The position numbers and the translations under genes were made by a program. The notes under the pieces are model-generated. The model was not told the origin of the DNA and did no database searches. It saw nothing but the letters and a program-made list of their open reading frames with translations. Shown in pieces: positions 24,361-37,317 of a DNA stretch of 64,000 nt. Source of the stretch: Whalleya microplaca (Eukaryota; Ascomycota; Sordariomycetes; Xylariales; Xylariaceae); the NCBI GenBank assembly GCA_022497155.1, contig MU385723.1, forward strand, positions 124,001 through 188,000, written 5' to 3'. Each line of letters begins with the position of its first letter. The first letter of the stretch is position 1.

Positions 24361-25902
24361 ATGCTATCGCCGTCATACTCCAGCTTGCTTCTCGCAGCAG
24401 CCGGGATCGCGCAAGCGACGCTCCAAGTCGTCCCGGGCGCCACATGGACAGCGGTTAGTCAAGCTTCTTCTCCTTCCCTGCTTTACCGCACAAAATCTCT
24501 ACCACTTGACTGACTCGGTGACGAACGACAACAGACCAACACAGGAAAGCATGTACAAGCTCATGGTGCCGGGATCATACAAGAGGGCTCCACATACTAC
24601 CTCATCGGCGAGGATAAGACGAACGGGTCGGCCTTCCAGAATGTAAACTGCTATTCATCGACGGACTTAGTCACGTGGAAGTACGAGCGCGCGCTCCTGT
24701 CCCAGACAAGCGAGGCCGGCGACCTGGGCCCAAACCGCGTCGTCGAGCGGCCCAAGGTCATATACAATGACTCCACGAAGAAATACGTCTTGTACATGCA
24801 CATCGATTCGAGCAACTACGGCGAGGCCAAGGTCGGTGTCGCGACTGGCACCGAGGTCTGTGGCGCGTACACGTACGTGGGTAGCTCGCAGCCGCTTGGG
24901 TTCCAAAGCAGGGATATCGGGCTTTTCAAGGACGATGATGGCAAAGCGTATTTGCTGACTGAGGACGTGAGTCTTTCTGCACCTTCTAATTCATCCACGG
25001 CTCCCCTCGCGCCCAGAGGAAACGAGAGGAGAACCAATCTGTGAAGGGCAAACGAACTGACAAACACCGTACAGCGCGCGAATGGCCTCCGCATCGACGC
25101 CCTCAGCTCCGACTACCTAAACGTAACGGAGGCGACCTACCTCTGGAACACGTCGATCGAGGCGCCAGCGGTCCTCAAGCACGACGGGACGTACTTCATG
25201 TTCGGCTCCAAGCTGACGGGCTGGGACGCCAACGATAACGTGTACAGCACGGCGTCGTCGCTCTCGGGGCCGTGGACGGACTGGGCGACCTTCGCGGACG
25301 TCGGCTCCAAGACCTACAACTCGCAGACCAACTACGTGCTGCCCTTCGGCGACAACGCCATCTACCTCGGCGACCGCTGGGTCTCGAGCAACCTCATGCG
25401 CAGCACCTACGTCTGGCTGCCGCTGAACATCTCGGGCACCACGGCCTCCATGGCCAACTACGTGAACTGGACGCCGGACGTCGCGGCGGGGACCTGGGCG
25501 CCGGGACCCACGGAGACGCAGGCCGAGGCCGAGAACGCGACGCTCGCGAACGGGGCGACTGCGAGGACGTGCTCCGGGTGCAGCGGGAGCTCCGCCGTGG
25601 GGGATATCGGCGGTGCGAGCGGCGGCACGGTGACGTTCAGCGGGGTCCACAGCGACGTCGACGCGAAATCGACGGTGCGCATACACTACCAGAATGGCGA
25701 TTCCACGCAGCGGTTCGCGAACGTCACCGTCAACGGCGTCGCCCAGGTCGTCGCGTTCCTGCCGACGGCGGACGGCAACACGCCGGGGAGCAGCGTCGTG
25801 CACGCGGATCTGAAGGCCGGGAGCGCCAATACGATTATTATCGGCACGAGCGATGGGAGCTACGGACCCGATGTGGATCGCATCATGGTGCCGAGTAGCT
25901 AG
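24361..25902 (+). CDS. GH43 exo-beta-1,3-galactanase with CBM35
   Basis: Three exons, 24361-24453, 24535-24966 and 25075-25902 (introns 81 and 108 nt), give 450 aa. A signal peptide (LLLAAAGIAQA) starts the protein. Residues about 25-310 are a five-bladed GH43 domain and about 318-450 a CBM35-type beta-sandwich (TQAEAENATLANG to GPDVDRIMVPSS). The sequence resembles the fungal galactan 1,3-beta-galactosidase group (GH43 subfamily 24), which trims the beta-1,3-galactan backbone of plant arabinogalactan proteins. Candidate active-site residues are Glu102 (VVERPK), Glu204 (IEAPA) and Gln259 (NSQTNYVLP). They correspond to the Glu/Glu/Gln set reported for the Phanerochaete enzyme, where Gln takes the place of the Asp base. 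G+C rises strongly in exon 3. The enzyme should be secreted. Confidence 0.9.
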
Positions 25903-26811
25903 GTTGGCTATTAGATATTTCGAGATGTGTACAGCAACAGTATGACTGTTATGTAAATTCAACCCTTTTATTCATGTATAAAATAGCACAAGACTTCTTC
26001 AACAACACAAGACATTACCAAAATACTGAACCGAAAGTCGGCCACGACTAGCACCGGCATCTCATATGATGGGAGTCGCTAACAAGGGCCGATAACTCGG
26101 CAAAATACTCTCCAGTCCCTGTTTACTGTTATTAGCTACCTCATTATGACTCCAGAATCTACGCTACCTAGCTTCTCCAAGACTAGGACTCTTCTCCGCA
26201 TGGCTGTTGAGCTTTTATAACTCATATTTGATAGCGACGCCAAGCAATCCCCATGATTTCCTGCGGGGAATACTGTTAACCTAGTGCGGGGACCAAGAAG
26301 AGGGATATAGATACTTGGTGAAAACGGCCGCAAAAACGCCGTCGACGATGGTAAACTCCGCCCCTACTCCGCCCTGGAAGCAGCTGTGTTCTGTTCCTGC
26401 CAAGCTCATGATGCTGGCAGCCTTGGCTTGGCCTGCCTAGACTTCGGGGACCGAGGGAGCACCGACGTCTACACGCGAAAATCTGCATTGGTTTGATAGT
26501 ACGCCCAGGCACCGCTAATTACTGAGTGGTAATAGTTAGCTGATAATGGCATTCCTAGCCCATGTGATGATCTCGGTGAGATCACGCATAGTTCGAGCCA
26601 TAGTTCGAGCGGTGTAATTAGCATTTGGGAATATCGGGGTACGTGTGGAGTTGCAGTTAAAGGATCGTAGGCCATATCCAAGTATAAGATCTAGTATAAC
26701 CCAGCCATATGGAACAGGTGGTTATGCGGTACCACGTGGAGACCGTCGTACAATACACGAAGACGTGATTGACATCTTACTGGTGGGATTGGCTCCGTGT
26801 GCGACAAATCT
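25903..26811. other. Spacer between GH43 and GH31 genes
   Basis: About 900 nt, A+T-rich just after the GH43 stop (3' flank), then mixed. Short ORFs on the minus strand have no family resemblance. The right part should be the GH31 promoter; no clear TATA box. Confidence 0.5.
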
Positions 26812-29740
26812 ATGTTTCAAATGGCGAGTCTATTGGTGATGGCAGTAGCCGCATCGGCTGCTGCTGTCATAAGAAAAGACTATCCAGGTGACGATCCGCT
26901 CACTGCTTGTCCCGGTTACACGACTTCCAATGTGGTCACGACGGCTTCCGGTCTAACGGCGGACCTGAGACTCGCCGGTGACGCTTGCAATGTTTACGGC
27001 ACGGACTTGGATGACCTGGTACTAGAGGTCTCGTACGACACTGGTTAGTCGGCTACACTGTGTAACATAAGGTGGCATTCCGCTAACGATAAGTCTTAGA
27101 AACAAGACTTCATGTCAAGATCCAAGATGCCGCCAACAGCGTCTATCAGGTCCCGGCGTCCGTATTCCCCCGGCCGGAAGGCCCCGGAGTTGAGGAAACG
27201 CAGTCAGCATTGAAATTCAACTATACGGAAAGTCCATTCTCCTTCACTGTGTCTCGGTCAGATTCAGGGGAAATTCTCTTCGATACATCGGCTGCCAGCC
27301 TGGTGTTCGAATCACAGTACTTGCGCTTGAGGACCAAGTTGCCAGAAAACCCTAGTCTGTACGGGCTTGGGGAACATTCGGATCCATTTATGCTAAACAC
27401 GACGGACTACATCCGCACGTTTTGGTCGCAGGACTCGTACGCCGTTCCCGAGGGTTCTAACCTCTATGGGAACCACCCTGTCTACTATGAGCACCGAGAA
27501 TCGGGCACGCATGGCGTCTTCTTCCTCAATTCGAACGGTATGGATATTATGATCAATAACACCGCGGAAGCCGGCCAGTACCTTGAGTACCACACACTCG
27601 GTGGGGTGCTTGACTTCTACTTCGTAGCTGGTCCAAGCCCAATTGAAGTTACTCAACAGTATGCTGGGGTTGTTGGCCTGCCAGCTATGATGCCATATTG
27701 GGGCTTAGGTTTCCATAACTGTCGATACGGCTATCAAGATGTGTACGACGTGGCCGAGGTCGTTTACAACTATAGCCAAGCAGAAATTCCCCTAGAGACC
27801 ATGTGGACCGACATTGATTACATGTACCTTCGAAGAGTAAGTCCTTAGACGTGCTTAAAGGATGTTTGGCGACTAACTGAAGATATCAGGTATTCTCTCT
27901 AGACCCAGAGAGATTTCCCCTACACATGATGCGCGAGCTAGTCGACTACCTCCATGCACATGACCAGCACTACGTCGTGATGGTAGACCCCGCTGTAGCC
28001 TATCAGGATTTCCCGGCCGCATTCCAGCGCGGAGTCGAGGACAACATCTTCCTGCTTCGCGAGAACGGCTCCGTGTACAAGGGTGTCGTCTGGCCGGGCG
28101 TGACCGCGTTCCCGGACTGGTTCTCAGCCAATATCAGCCAGTACTGGACCAACGAATTCGCCGAGTTCTTCTCCCCCGAATCCGGCGTCGACATCGATGC
28201 CCTCTGGATCGATATGAACGAGCCCTCCAACTTCCCCTGCTTCTTCCCCTGCGACGACCCTGAGGGCTCCGCCATCGGCTACCCGCCCGATCCGCCGGCC
28301 GTGCGCTCGCCTCCCCGAGCACTGCCCGGCTTCTCTTGCGACTTCCAGCCCGAGGGCACCGACTGCGAGCGCACGCAGACCCGAGCGGTGCAGGTCCTCG
28401 AGGACGGCGTGTCCCGCTCCTCCGCCTTCTTCGACAACCTCGTCATCACCCCGCGACAGGATGAAGGTACCTCGCAGCACCTCGGGCTTCCCGGACGGGA
28501 CCTGCTGTTCCCGCAGTACGCAATCCACAACAAAGCGGCGAACGAGGACAGCTGGAATGCAGCGCAGGGCGGCCTATCGAATAAGACTGTGAACACAGAC
28601 ATCACGCACGCGAACGGGCTGACCATGTACGACACGCACAACCTGTACGGCACCATGATGTCGACGGCGTCGCAAGCAGCGATGCTAGCGCGGCGGCCAA
28701 CCCTCCGCCCCATGATCATCACGCGCTCGACGTTCGCGGGCGCGGGCACCAAGGTGGGCCACTGGCTGGGCGACAACGTGTCGTCGTGGGCGCAGTACCG
28801 GCTCGCGGTGCGCAGCATGGTGGCGTTCGCGGCCGTGTACCAGGTGCCAATGGTGGGCACGGACGTGTGCGGGTTCGGCGACAACACGACGGAGCAGCTG
28901 TGCGCGCGCTGGGCCGCGCTCGGCGCCTTCGCCCCCTTCTACCGCAACCATAACGTCTTCGGCGGCGACCCGCAGGAGTTCTACCGCTGGCCCGCCACCA
29001 CCGAGGCCGCGCGCAAGTTCATCGGTATCCGCTACCGTCTGCTCGATTACATCTACACGGCCCTCCGGGGGCAGACCGTTGACGGCACGCCTATTGTTAA
29101 CCCGCTGTTTTACCTGTACCCCGCGGACGAGAATACGTACGCGCTCGACCTGCAGTACTTCTACGGACCCTCGTTGCTTGTCGCGCCCGTGACGGAGGAG
29201 GATACCACGAGCGTAGAGGTCTACCTGCCCGACGATGTGTTTTACGATTGGTACACGTACGAGAAGATCGTAGGCGCGGGAGCCACCATCACGGTCGAGA
29301 ACCAGGGGTGGACGGACCTCCCGCTATACCTGCGCGGCGGCGTGATCGTGCCGCTGCGCACCGAGTCCGCGATGACGACTACGGAGCTGCGGAAGAAGCC
29401 GTTTGAGATCCTAGTGCCGATCGGGAAGGACGGCAAGGCTAGCGGGCACCTGTATCTGGATGACGGCGTAAGCCTCGAGCAGCCGGCGACGAGTTATATC
29501 CATTTCTCGTACGAGAGCGGTGTGTTGACAGTCAACGGCACGTTCGACTATGCCACGGATCTGCGGATCGAGAAGGTCACGTTCTTGGGTCTCGGTGAGG
29601 CTTTGCCTGAGAGCGGCGAGGGCACAAGCAAGGTCGCGGGTGAGGCCGTCGATGCTTCGATCGATAAAGCGAAGGGCGTGCTCAGCGTGGTCGTTGATAA
29701 GCCACTCACTCAGGCCTTTTCCGTTGAGGTTGGAGCATAA
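26812..29740 (+). CDS. GH31 alpha-glucosidase, secreted
   Basis: Three exons, 26812-27043, 27100-27836 and 27890-29740 (introns 56 and 53 nt; the first has a CTAAC branch site), give 939 aa. Signal peptide: [15 protein letters not shown]; the start could be 26812 or the in-frame ATG at 26821. Order of domains: N-terminal beta-sandwich with [11 protein letters not shown], the (beta/alpha)8 core from about residue 285, and C-terminal beta domains. The catalytic nucleophile is Asp431 in [10 protein letters not shown] and the acid/base Asp618 in HWLGDN, after RSTFAGAG. This is the fungal extracellular alpha-glucosidase (maltase) type that releases glucose from starch oligosaccharides; some relatives act on xylosides, so the substrate is inferred. 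The core is strongly G+C-rich. It lies on the same strand as the GH43 gene and the sugar transporter. Confidence 0.95.
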
Positions 29741-31372
29741 GACAAAATAGCTGGATATTTGGTGAAAACAGACAGAGCTTGGAAAATGTAAATAGAATAC
29801 TAATCACTTGATTACATATATATTCCATATATTATTTAGCGTTGAACTCTTTGATTCTTGCTTTATTTCGAGATTGTGTTAGTTTTGTTGCGTACGTGTT
29901 GTTAATATGTAAGTTCTATAATAGCTGATGGGTTACATGACTATCGATACTAAAGAGTGAAGCTGAAGCCATTGATATGTACTGCATACTATAAATGGGT
30001 AACATTTCTTTCAAAACCCTTGATGCATAACATGATCTAAGGCAATACTATCTCTACGTAACATCAGGTAACAGCGATATTCTGCCTATTCATTCTGTAC
30101 AACAGGTAGTCTAGCTGAGTCTTCGTGCAACTTCTCGGACATGTCCTCGTATTTGTGGACCCTGTAGTAGAATTTCCAAAACTAATACAATGCCTTCTGG
30201 ATGATAGAATATCATATGGCGGTACATGAAAGGCCTTGCTGTGGAGTTCGGTCGGCTCGATGTAGAGCAGAGCTTTCAAAGGCATGCTCGATTATTAGGT
30301 GATATTTCAGGCGCCGAAAACATGACAATTTGGTAGGAAGCAGAAAGAATTACATGATGTCCATTATTTTGCTGGGCAAGCATCCTTGGCAGAGAAACCC
30401 CTCCCCTTAGAGAGGAAATCATGCGCTCCATCTCCAATTGACAGATGATATTCTGAAGTATGAGCGTCGATTACATGTGATGAGTCGCACTATTTGGGAA
30501 CTGAGGAATCCCCAAGAGAATATTGAGAATGGACCATTGAAATATATCTAGGTACATGCATTAAACAGCAGGATAGGAAGGTTGGTAGGTACCCATTGCC
30601 AAAAAGCAAGGTCTCTCCAAATACAGCCATGATATACCTACCTGTGTGCTGGGAGCCATAGCAATGCGCAGATGTTGTATTTGACCATCTTTAATAGAAC
30701 ATCGCCATGGCCGATCTTCCATTGGCATTTATGTCACTTAAATGGGTACGTTATACTATTGGTAGCTAGATAGGTTTCAGATTCTTGGCAAGGGTTGAAT
30801 TGCCATTTGGAGGTAACCATACGTTAGTAATGCATGGGATCGAACATAATAAGCACATCTTGAGGCTTATTCGTATACAGTAATATACCCTACAGAACCC
30901 AAATATGATATGGGCAGCAGAAGTCGATGGCAAATTTTGTGTTTTTCATTAGTGTTCACCCACAATCAATATGAATTCTTGAATACCTACTATAACAGGC
31001 TATAACTAGCTTGCTTAAGAAATGATTGGATTTTTCAATGGTATCACCGTTGAACATGCTTACTAACCAGTACAGCTTCTACAGATGAAATTTTCGTAAC
31101 TACCTAGCGTGATTACCTGGGTAGGTACTTACAGAAGATTGTGACACAAAGCAGGCCAAGAAATGCACCAATTGGCTCAACATAGCCAGTGCACCTTCAT
31201 ATGGCAAACACCAGCGGCGAGTGAGGACTCAAACTTTTTCTGAACAGAACACCCGTTCCATTGTCGTCTTCACTTCAATTCACATAATACCTCATCTTCA
31301 CCTTCAAAAACCAAATCCATCTCGAATTGCGGGCTGTGGACCGCGGACTCCAACCTAAGCAAGTCCACCACC
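29741..31372. other. Intergenic, no gene seen
   Basis: About 1.6 kb, A+T-rich, including the GH31 3' flank. Only a 73-aa minus-strand ORF, without family resemblance. Confidence 0.6.
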
Positions 31373-32521
31373 ATGGATGACCTCGATCTAAACATCTCAA
31401 ATGGTACTTGCTACTATAATGTGAATGCGAAAGCCGATGACCAATACATCCCGTGCGGCAATGCCGCCGGTCCTGGCTACGATGTACAGTGTTGCATTGC
31501 CGGCGACGTCTGCCTGTCGAGCAATGCCTGCTTTCATGCGAAATGCACGTAACGTGAATCTACACATAGAGGAGTGAACACAACATGAAAGCTAACATGG
31601 GCCCTCATAGATACCATCACCTACTTAGCCGGCTGTACCGATTCCGGCTATGGTTCTCCTAGGTGCCCCCTCAAGAGTGCTCAATTTGCAGACCAACAGT
31701 GGGTTGGACTTGGCCGCTGCGACCCGGATGACAACTTCTGGGCAGGCTGCAAAGAAACCGAAGATGTGCCTGGCTTGCAAGCGCTTCCCGAATGCAAATG
31801 CACACCGAATACCACTCTCTTTGAGGACAAGCCGAAGCTCGACAACATTGCGTCATTGCCCCAGAGCTCGGGAGGGACTGTCTCATGGTATCCTGGTCAC
31901 GAGCCGACAGCGTCGCCAGTATTGACCACGTCGAGCTCGACTTCGCAGACAAACCCGGCCAGTATTTCGAGTGCAGTGTCCGGCTCAGGCGCATCACCCT
32001 CAACCAACGGCGGTTCTCAAGTGGCAGTTACCAATGCTTCCACCCCGCCTGCAAATCCGAGTGAGGGGCTTTCCACAGGTGCCCAGGCAGGAATAGGCCT
32101 CGGAGGAGGCATTGGACTCTTAGTCATTGGAGGCCTGATCTATCTGGCATTTGTTCTACGAAGAAGAAGCAAAAAGGAGGCCAAAGATGCGCGGTCCTCC
32201 CTCCCAATCCACGACACTCCATCCTCTCCGGCTTTCTCCGGCTTCAAGTCAGAGCTGCCCGCCGACGAAAAGTCCGAACTGCCCACCACCGAGAGTCAAA
32301 AGGCTGAGCTGCCTGCCAATGCGACAATTCCGCCGCAACGGCAGTACAAGGCGTACAACCCGCGTGTTCACGGGGATGGCGGCGAGAGTATCAATAGCCA
32401 CAACCCGACGGAACTTCCCCTGTCACAGAGAACCGGAATACAAGAGCGTGGTCAACAGGGCGAAGGGGGCCGTAGATCAGAAACGTCATCTACAGGTCTT
32501 ATCCACGAACTAGAGGGATGA
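31373..32521 (+). CDS. Cys-rich single-pass membrane protein (frame conflict)
   Basis: The 5' part (31373-31548) encodes a Cys-rich domain (GTCYYNVNAKADDQYIPCG, VQCCIAGDVCLSSNACFH). The 3' part (to 32521) encodes the rest of that domain (FADQQWVGLGRCDPDDNFW, AGCKE, PECKC), a Ser/Thr-rich stalk, a transmembrane helix (GIGLGGGIGLLVIGGLIYLA) followed by RRRSKKE, and a Pro/Ser-rich cytosolic tail with three 'ELP' repeats. This is a common fungal layout of a cell-surface sensor or WSC-like protein. The natural acceptor (CTCATAG at 31610, 15 nt after GCTAAC) puts the frames out of register by one; the acceptor at 31662 keeps frame but drops LAGCTDSGYGSPR. No signal peptide is visible at the chosen ATG. 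The 5' end is therefore uncertain, or the gene is broken. Confidence 0.6.
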
Positions 32522-34229
32522 GGGAGAAAAAAAAAACTGAATGGACCTGGACTATATGGAGAAAGACATGATGGGGGAATTTCAGACATGTTACGAGTAA
32601 GGAACAGTGTAGGAGTTACGGAGCAAACCTTCAAAAGGTGTTGGTCTTCAAAGTGAATTAGGGGCAGGATGGTTACCCATCTGAGTGCCCATATCAGAAC
32701 TTGCTTAGCTGCATTAACTTGTTGCTTAATTAACAGAATTGCCATTGAATTTTCTACCATAACTTCAGTACTGTCTATATCTTGAGGATTCTCTATAGTA
32801 TGATTATATTTCCCCCCCACGGCTTAATGCGTCATGTGGAATGGAAACTTTAGGCTACAGAGACAGACATTTGATTTACCAACCGCTGCCTTTAGACAGT
32901 AACAGCGAGGTCTCGAGATACGGGCAAATATATGTGATATAGTCTTGGCGAAAACTTTGTATATGCATAAGGCGTAGTGTGTTTAATCAAAGCGACAAGG
33001 AGTATGATGGCCTATCGAGTGCAAATTAAAGCTAGAAGGGATTTTGCCCCTTGCATAGGTAGGTATGTACGGATTGTACAGGCGCCACATGCAGGCCTAT
33101 ATACTAGTGGATCTCAGCCCTACAGCCCTATCTAATAGTGGGGGTACCCCATACAGATAGGGACATGGCCCAGTGACCCCCACACATCTACAGGATACGC
33201 TAGGGGCCATTTGTCCACCAGTGTAGGCTACATTTGTCACTAAGGAAGTCACAAGATCTGCATGGTGTAAGGGAATCAGAAGTATGTTTGGTCACAGCTG
33301 TATTTATTCTAGTGGTAATGAAAGTGTGTTATGATGATGCATGTACAGCATTGTAAACGTGTTGATATCCCGCCGTCCTCATTAAAACCCTCATCACTCT
33401 TGGTGCTTTTTGGGGAAAAGAGTGACAGCCGTTTCTATGCGAAACCATAGACTCCAAATCCAATATGAAACCTATTTTCCAGTTCCCAAGATGCCCCAAT
33501 CCTATATCCTCTGCCTGTATCCCAAGTATGTTGTTGCTTTGCTTGCCGCCTTTCCAAGATAGAACGTGTGGGTGTCTTGAACATGTGATTTTCTTGATCA
33601 ACATTGTTGGACTCGCGTGGTTGGTTGGTAGGTAGAGATTTGCTTATCGAGTCTGGATGAAAGTGAAAGTCAGAATATGTATACAAAGTCAAGCTATTAT
33701 GATACATACCTTGAATTCCTGACACATGGTGGTAATGTGATGCTAGTACTTCATTGCTTGTAGTGTCGGATGTCTTGAGGCCATTGAGGCCAACGGAGGA
33801 GGCGGCGGCAGTGGCAGCTCCAGGGGATTAGTAGCATGACAAAGTATTTTGGAATAGAGTGCAAACCTTGTGATGCTTAGAGCATATCCGTGTGTCCAGT
33901 TCAGAGCGTCGCACAGCCAACAAGCCCAAATCAACAAGCCACCCACCAAGACAGCCACCATCGGCCACAATAAACAGACAAATCTCTCTAAGGTTCCTTT
34001 CAGACTCAGCCACCACCAAGGTTTTCCTTAAAGCATTAAACCATAATCTGCTAAGCAATATGCAGTGCCGTAGCACGCTTGACTAATAAGCAGAAGATGG
34101 AGTCGCGACCGTGAAGAGCCATATGCTATCACAAAGTGATGCTGGATTCTGGAAGCTTGCCTGTACTTTCCAAGGTGGAGGCTGCGACGTACCGGGATGG
34201 CGAGAGCAGCTGGCATTGCACGAAGTGGA
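32522..34229. other. Intergenic, no gene seen
   Basis: About 1.7 kb. Short ORFs only. At about 33090-33200 there are G/C-rich runs with a small inverted match (CCCTATCT / AGATAGGG) that may be a repeat remnant. Minus-strand splice-donor-like AAGGTATGT at about 33712. Confidence 0.4.
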
Positions 34230-35180
34230 GGACAGTCAAGGTAGATAGCAAGTGAAATGGAATGTGGAGTGGAGAAGGTTTGTGGGGAAGTTCTGGCAGC
34301 TTAGGAAAAGGAAGGTGTCAGTTGTTCAAAAGTAGAATGGTTAGTAATGAGAGGAGGATAGGATGGAGCTTACCTGGAGGTTTGTCTTGTAATTGGAGTT
34401 CATGGTCTTCCTTCTTGATGTTGGATGCATCTTTGGTTATGCCTATGTTGGGTGGCCTTGAGCAGCAATGTATGTTAGGTTTGGAAGAAAGGAAGAGTAA
34501 AGTAGATGTTGGATGAAAGTAAGTGTTGGATGGAGGTGGGTGTTAAGTAGAAGTGGATGGGAGGTAGAATAATGTTAAGTGGAAGTGAATGTTTGGTGCC
34601 GGTGGGGTTATGTTTTTATGCCACAGATCTGTTGTGGTCAAGGTTGCTGGGTGATGGTGGCCCATTGGTACATGCCTGGAAATTTGGTGTATGCAGTGGA
34701 TAGGATGGAGGAAAGGACTGGAAAGGTAAATAAACAAGACTTACCTACTTCGCAGGAGTATTTTGGAAGTGGTGATATAATCAAGTAATGATATGCAATC
34801 CCAAGTACTGTCGCTGGTGTTAATTATCAAGAGAAATATGATGGGAAGCATATAGTAGCCATGGATGAAGGTGGACGATAGTAGGGAGGATAGGTATGGG
34901 GACTTACCTCTAGGTAGAAGCAAAGGTTGTGGTGAGTGATAATGGTACTGCGAATGATGTTGGAGATTATGTCGAAGTATGAACAATGAAGGAATACAGA
35001 AGGCCATGGATGGTATGGTAGAATGTGAAGACAATTGGTGATGACCATTAAGGAAGATAATGGTTGATGTTAATGTTCGATGATGATGTATGATGGGTAG
35101 TAGTAATACCCATTGAGGAAGAGCAAGGAAGATTGGTATGTATGGTATGGTGATGGAGAGGGAAGAAATTTGTTGGAAGA
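34230..35180. other. C-depleted, strand-asymmetric tract
   Basis: On the plus strand this kilobase is rich in G, A and T and poor in C, with many GGA, TGG, AAG and TGGATG words. Perfect-looking minus-strand splice donors (GTAAGT/GTAAGC) recur at about 34372, 34742 and 34912. The longest ORF (minus, 167 aa) is a low-complexity His/Ser/Pro/Ile run. It could be a spliced non-coding transcript on the minus strand or decayed repeat DNA; no protein family is recognised. Confidence 0.4.
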
Positions 35181-37120
35181 GTAGGAGGTGGGGGTCCGGT
35201 ATATATAGACAATAGCTGCTTGCAGGATCACCCCAGCCAGCCATGCTACTGATCCTGGCCCAGCTAGGCAGGGAAAAAACCGATTGGTTCTCCTAGGTAA
35301 CCACTTTTCCAGGTCCAATAGAGCCGCACGTTAAAATCAACAACATTGGATCCAAGTGAATGAGTGATCTGGTACCGGAGTACATCTATTATTTTTGAGT
35401 AGGCAAACTTTATTGATTGGCTCTCAGCCTCTGGACCAATGTACCTATGTGTCCATGTATTTAAGTATTTTCATTTTTCATTTTGATTCTCTCTCTGGTT
35501 GGGTGCATTGATGTAGGTATCTAGGTACTCTTATTGTCACAACATCCAATTGTTTTTTTCGATCCCAAGTTTGTTACATGTATAGATACCTAGCATGACT
35601 TCTGAAGTCCAATACCATTCAGCCTAGTACCTAGGTAATTAGTTGCCTCTGTAACCCTTTGTAACCCTCTGTAATTGCGCTAGACTTTGGATCACTCTGG
35701 TAAGGATAGGGATAAACTGCCTGCTAGCCTGACTGCCACAATGGCACTATGACGATTATCACTGGGCCTTATATTCACAACCATACCCTTAGACATTGGA
35801 AATGTTAGGGAGCATAACTAGGAGGCGGGATTATTGCGGACCACCGGTCTCAGACCTAGCAGTCTCTAAAGGCTCGAATCATCTGCTCTCTATTATGTTT
35901 ACTCGGCCATATATGTACATATATCTGACTGTTATTTTCGCCCCTTCCCAGCACCTTAACGTAGAGTACATTAATCTATTCTGTTTGCTTTGAATGCATC
36001 CTATGGTTACTAAAGTACCTGTTTTGTATACGCAGATAGCCGATCCAACTGTGCGAACTTTACCTAGGCATTTGTCAAAGTTCCATGATATCTAAGGCAC
36101 GCTCCTATTACAAATATAATATCATAGACGGCTAGACCTAACGATAAGAGGTGGAAGTAGTTAGGCACGAGTAATACATTGATGCATAGGGTATGGGTAT
36201 TAGTGTACTGAATCTCGGCCTCCTTTATATAGACAAAGGGCAAGGAAAGACCTCCGGTCTTCCCTTGATACTCCTACGATAAGGCTTACTGGTCAGCTAG
36301 CATTATAGTCCTGCTTCTGACACATCTAATCGTATAACCGAAGTCTTCCTCTGGAAGTCCCACAACCGTCGTAACTATTGTTCAAGCAGTAGCAACAACT
36401 TGGTCTCGGTAGTGGGCCTGGCGGCAAAATACGATATCGATATTTTGAAATCATGAACGATTGTGTCTAGACTGTACTCTACAGCTATAACTATATATTC
36501 ATTAGACTTCTATGAATACCCTGCTCCGCATCATGCTGTCCATGATAAAGAAGAAAGACAAAAGTAACAATATTGTCACATCATCCTGACACGCAAACAC
36601 ACAATATAACCTGGCTGGCTAACTTCTCTTTTCTCGGAATATTTGACTCGCTAGTTAAAAAATCTGCCCAACATATTGCCTTAATCAATTAATTTAGTGG
36701 ACAAGAGCAGCCAAAACCAGTTTCTAGCTGTTAAAACATGGGAGGTTGGGCGACCCACATGCTGTACTCTAGTAGTATACATCCATCCAAGGGCTCTAGA
36801 TACACTTAGACTTGAATGTAAGCTTACTGTTCTGCTGTTTCACAAGCGAGCCCTCGTGGTCAAGAATGCATGTCATATTTGGTATCAGTGTCCGAATTTT
36901 CATGCATATTTGGCTCAGTGCTTGGTTGAAAAGCCTCGTGTAATTGTATATCTTGAATGGTTCTTGGGATACTGATTATATGTGAACTGCGCTAGAATTC
37001 TCTATGTTTCTCTAACAATTGTAGTTGAACATTCCCAGAGTGCTCTGCCAAGACGGTGGAATATTCGCCAGGACAGGGATCACCGTAGATCCATCTCGTT
37101 ATCTCGCCCAAGATACCCGA
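35181..37120. other. Intergenic, no gene seen
   Basis: About 1.9 kb to the left of the nested transposons. Short ORFs only (up to 92 aa). Palindromic CTAGGTA-type motifs at about 35515-35530 and 35623-35637. Confidence 0.5.
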
Positions 37121-37167
37121 TACCGCCGTTACTAAGTAAATACACACGGGTCCTGGCACGGACCACG
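37121..37167 (+). repeat. Left arm of the interrupted element
   Basis: 47-bp arm, uninterrupted. It includes the sequence that, in the other arm, became the Harbinger insertion site (TAC-TAA-GTAAAT). Confidence 0.8.
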
Positions 37168-37282
37168 CTGGAGGCAGCCAATCCCATTCCGCGTTATGTG
37201 TCGCCTATCGAAAAATTGGACCATATACCGATACGCGAATAAAACATAGCAGTGTGGTTGGCCATACTATCCGGGGGATATA

Positions 37283-37317
37283 CGTGGTCCGTGCCAGGAC
37301 CCGTGTGAATTTACTTA
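37283..37317 (-). repeat. Inner part of the right arm, ending in the TTA duplication
   Basis: Reverse complement of the inner 35 nt of the left arm (CGTGGTCCGTGCCAGGACCC, then GTGTGAATTTACTTA). The arm resumes on the far side of the transposon at 41071-41085. Confidence 0.8.

Noticed and set aside
25117..25962. 281-aa antisense ORF over the GH43 gene
   Set aside because: Arg/Val/Ala-rich shadow of a G+C-rich exon.
28124..28887. 134- and 202-aa ORFs antisense to the GH31 gene
   Set aside because: Shadows of the G+C-rich GH31 coding frame.
34741..35244. 167-aa minus-strand ORF
   Set aside because: Low-complexity product of the C-depleted tract, crossed by strong donor sites; no family resemblance.
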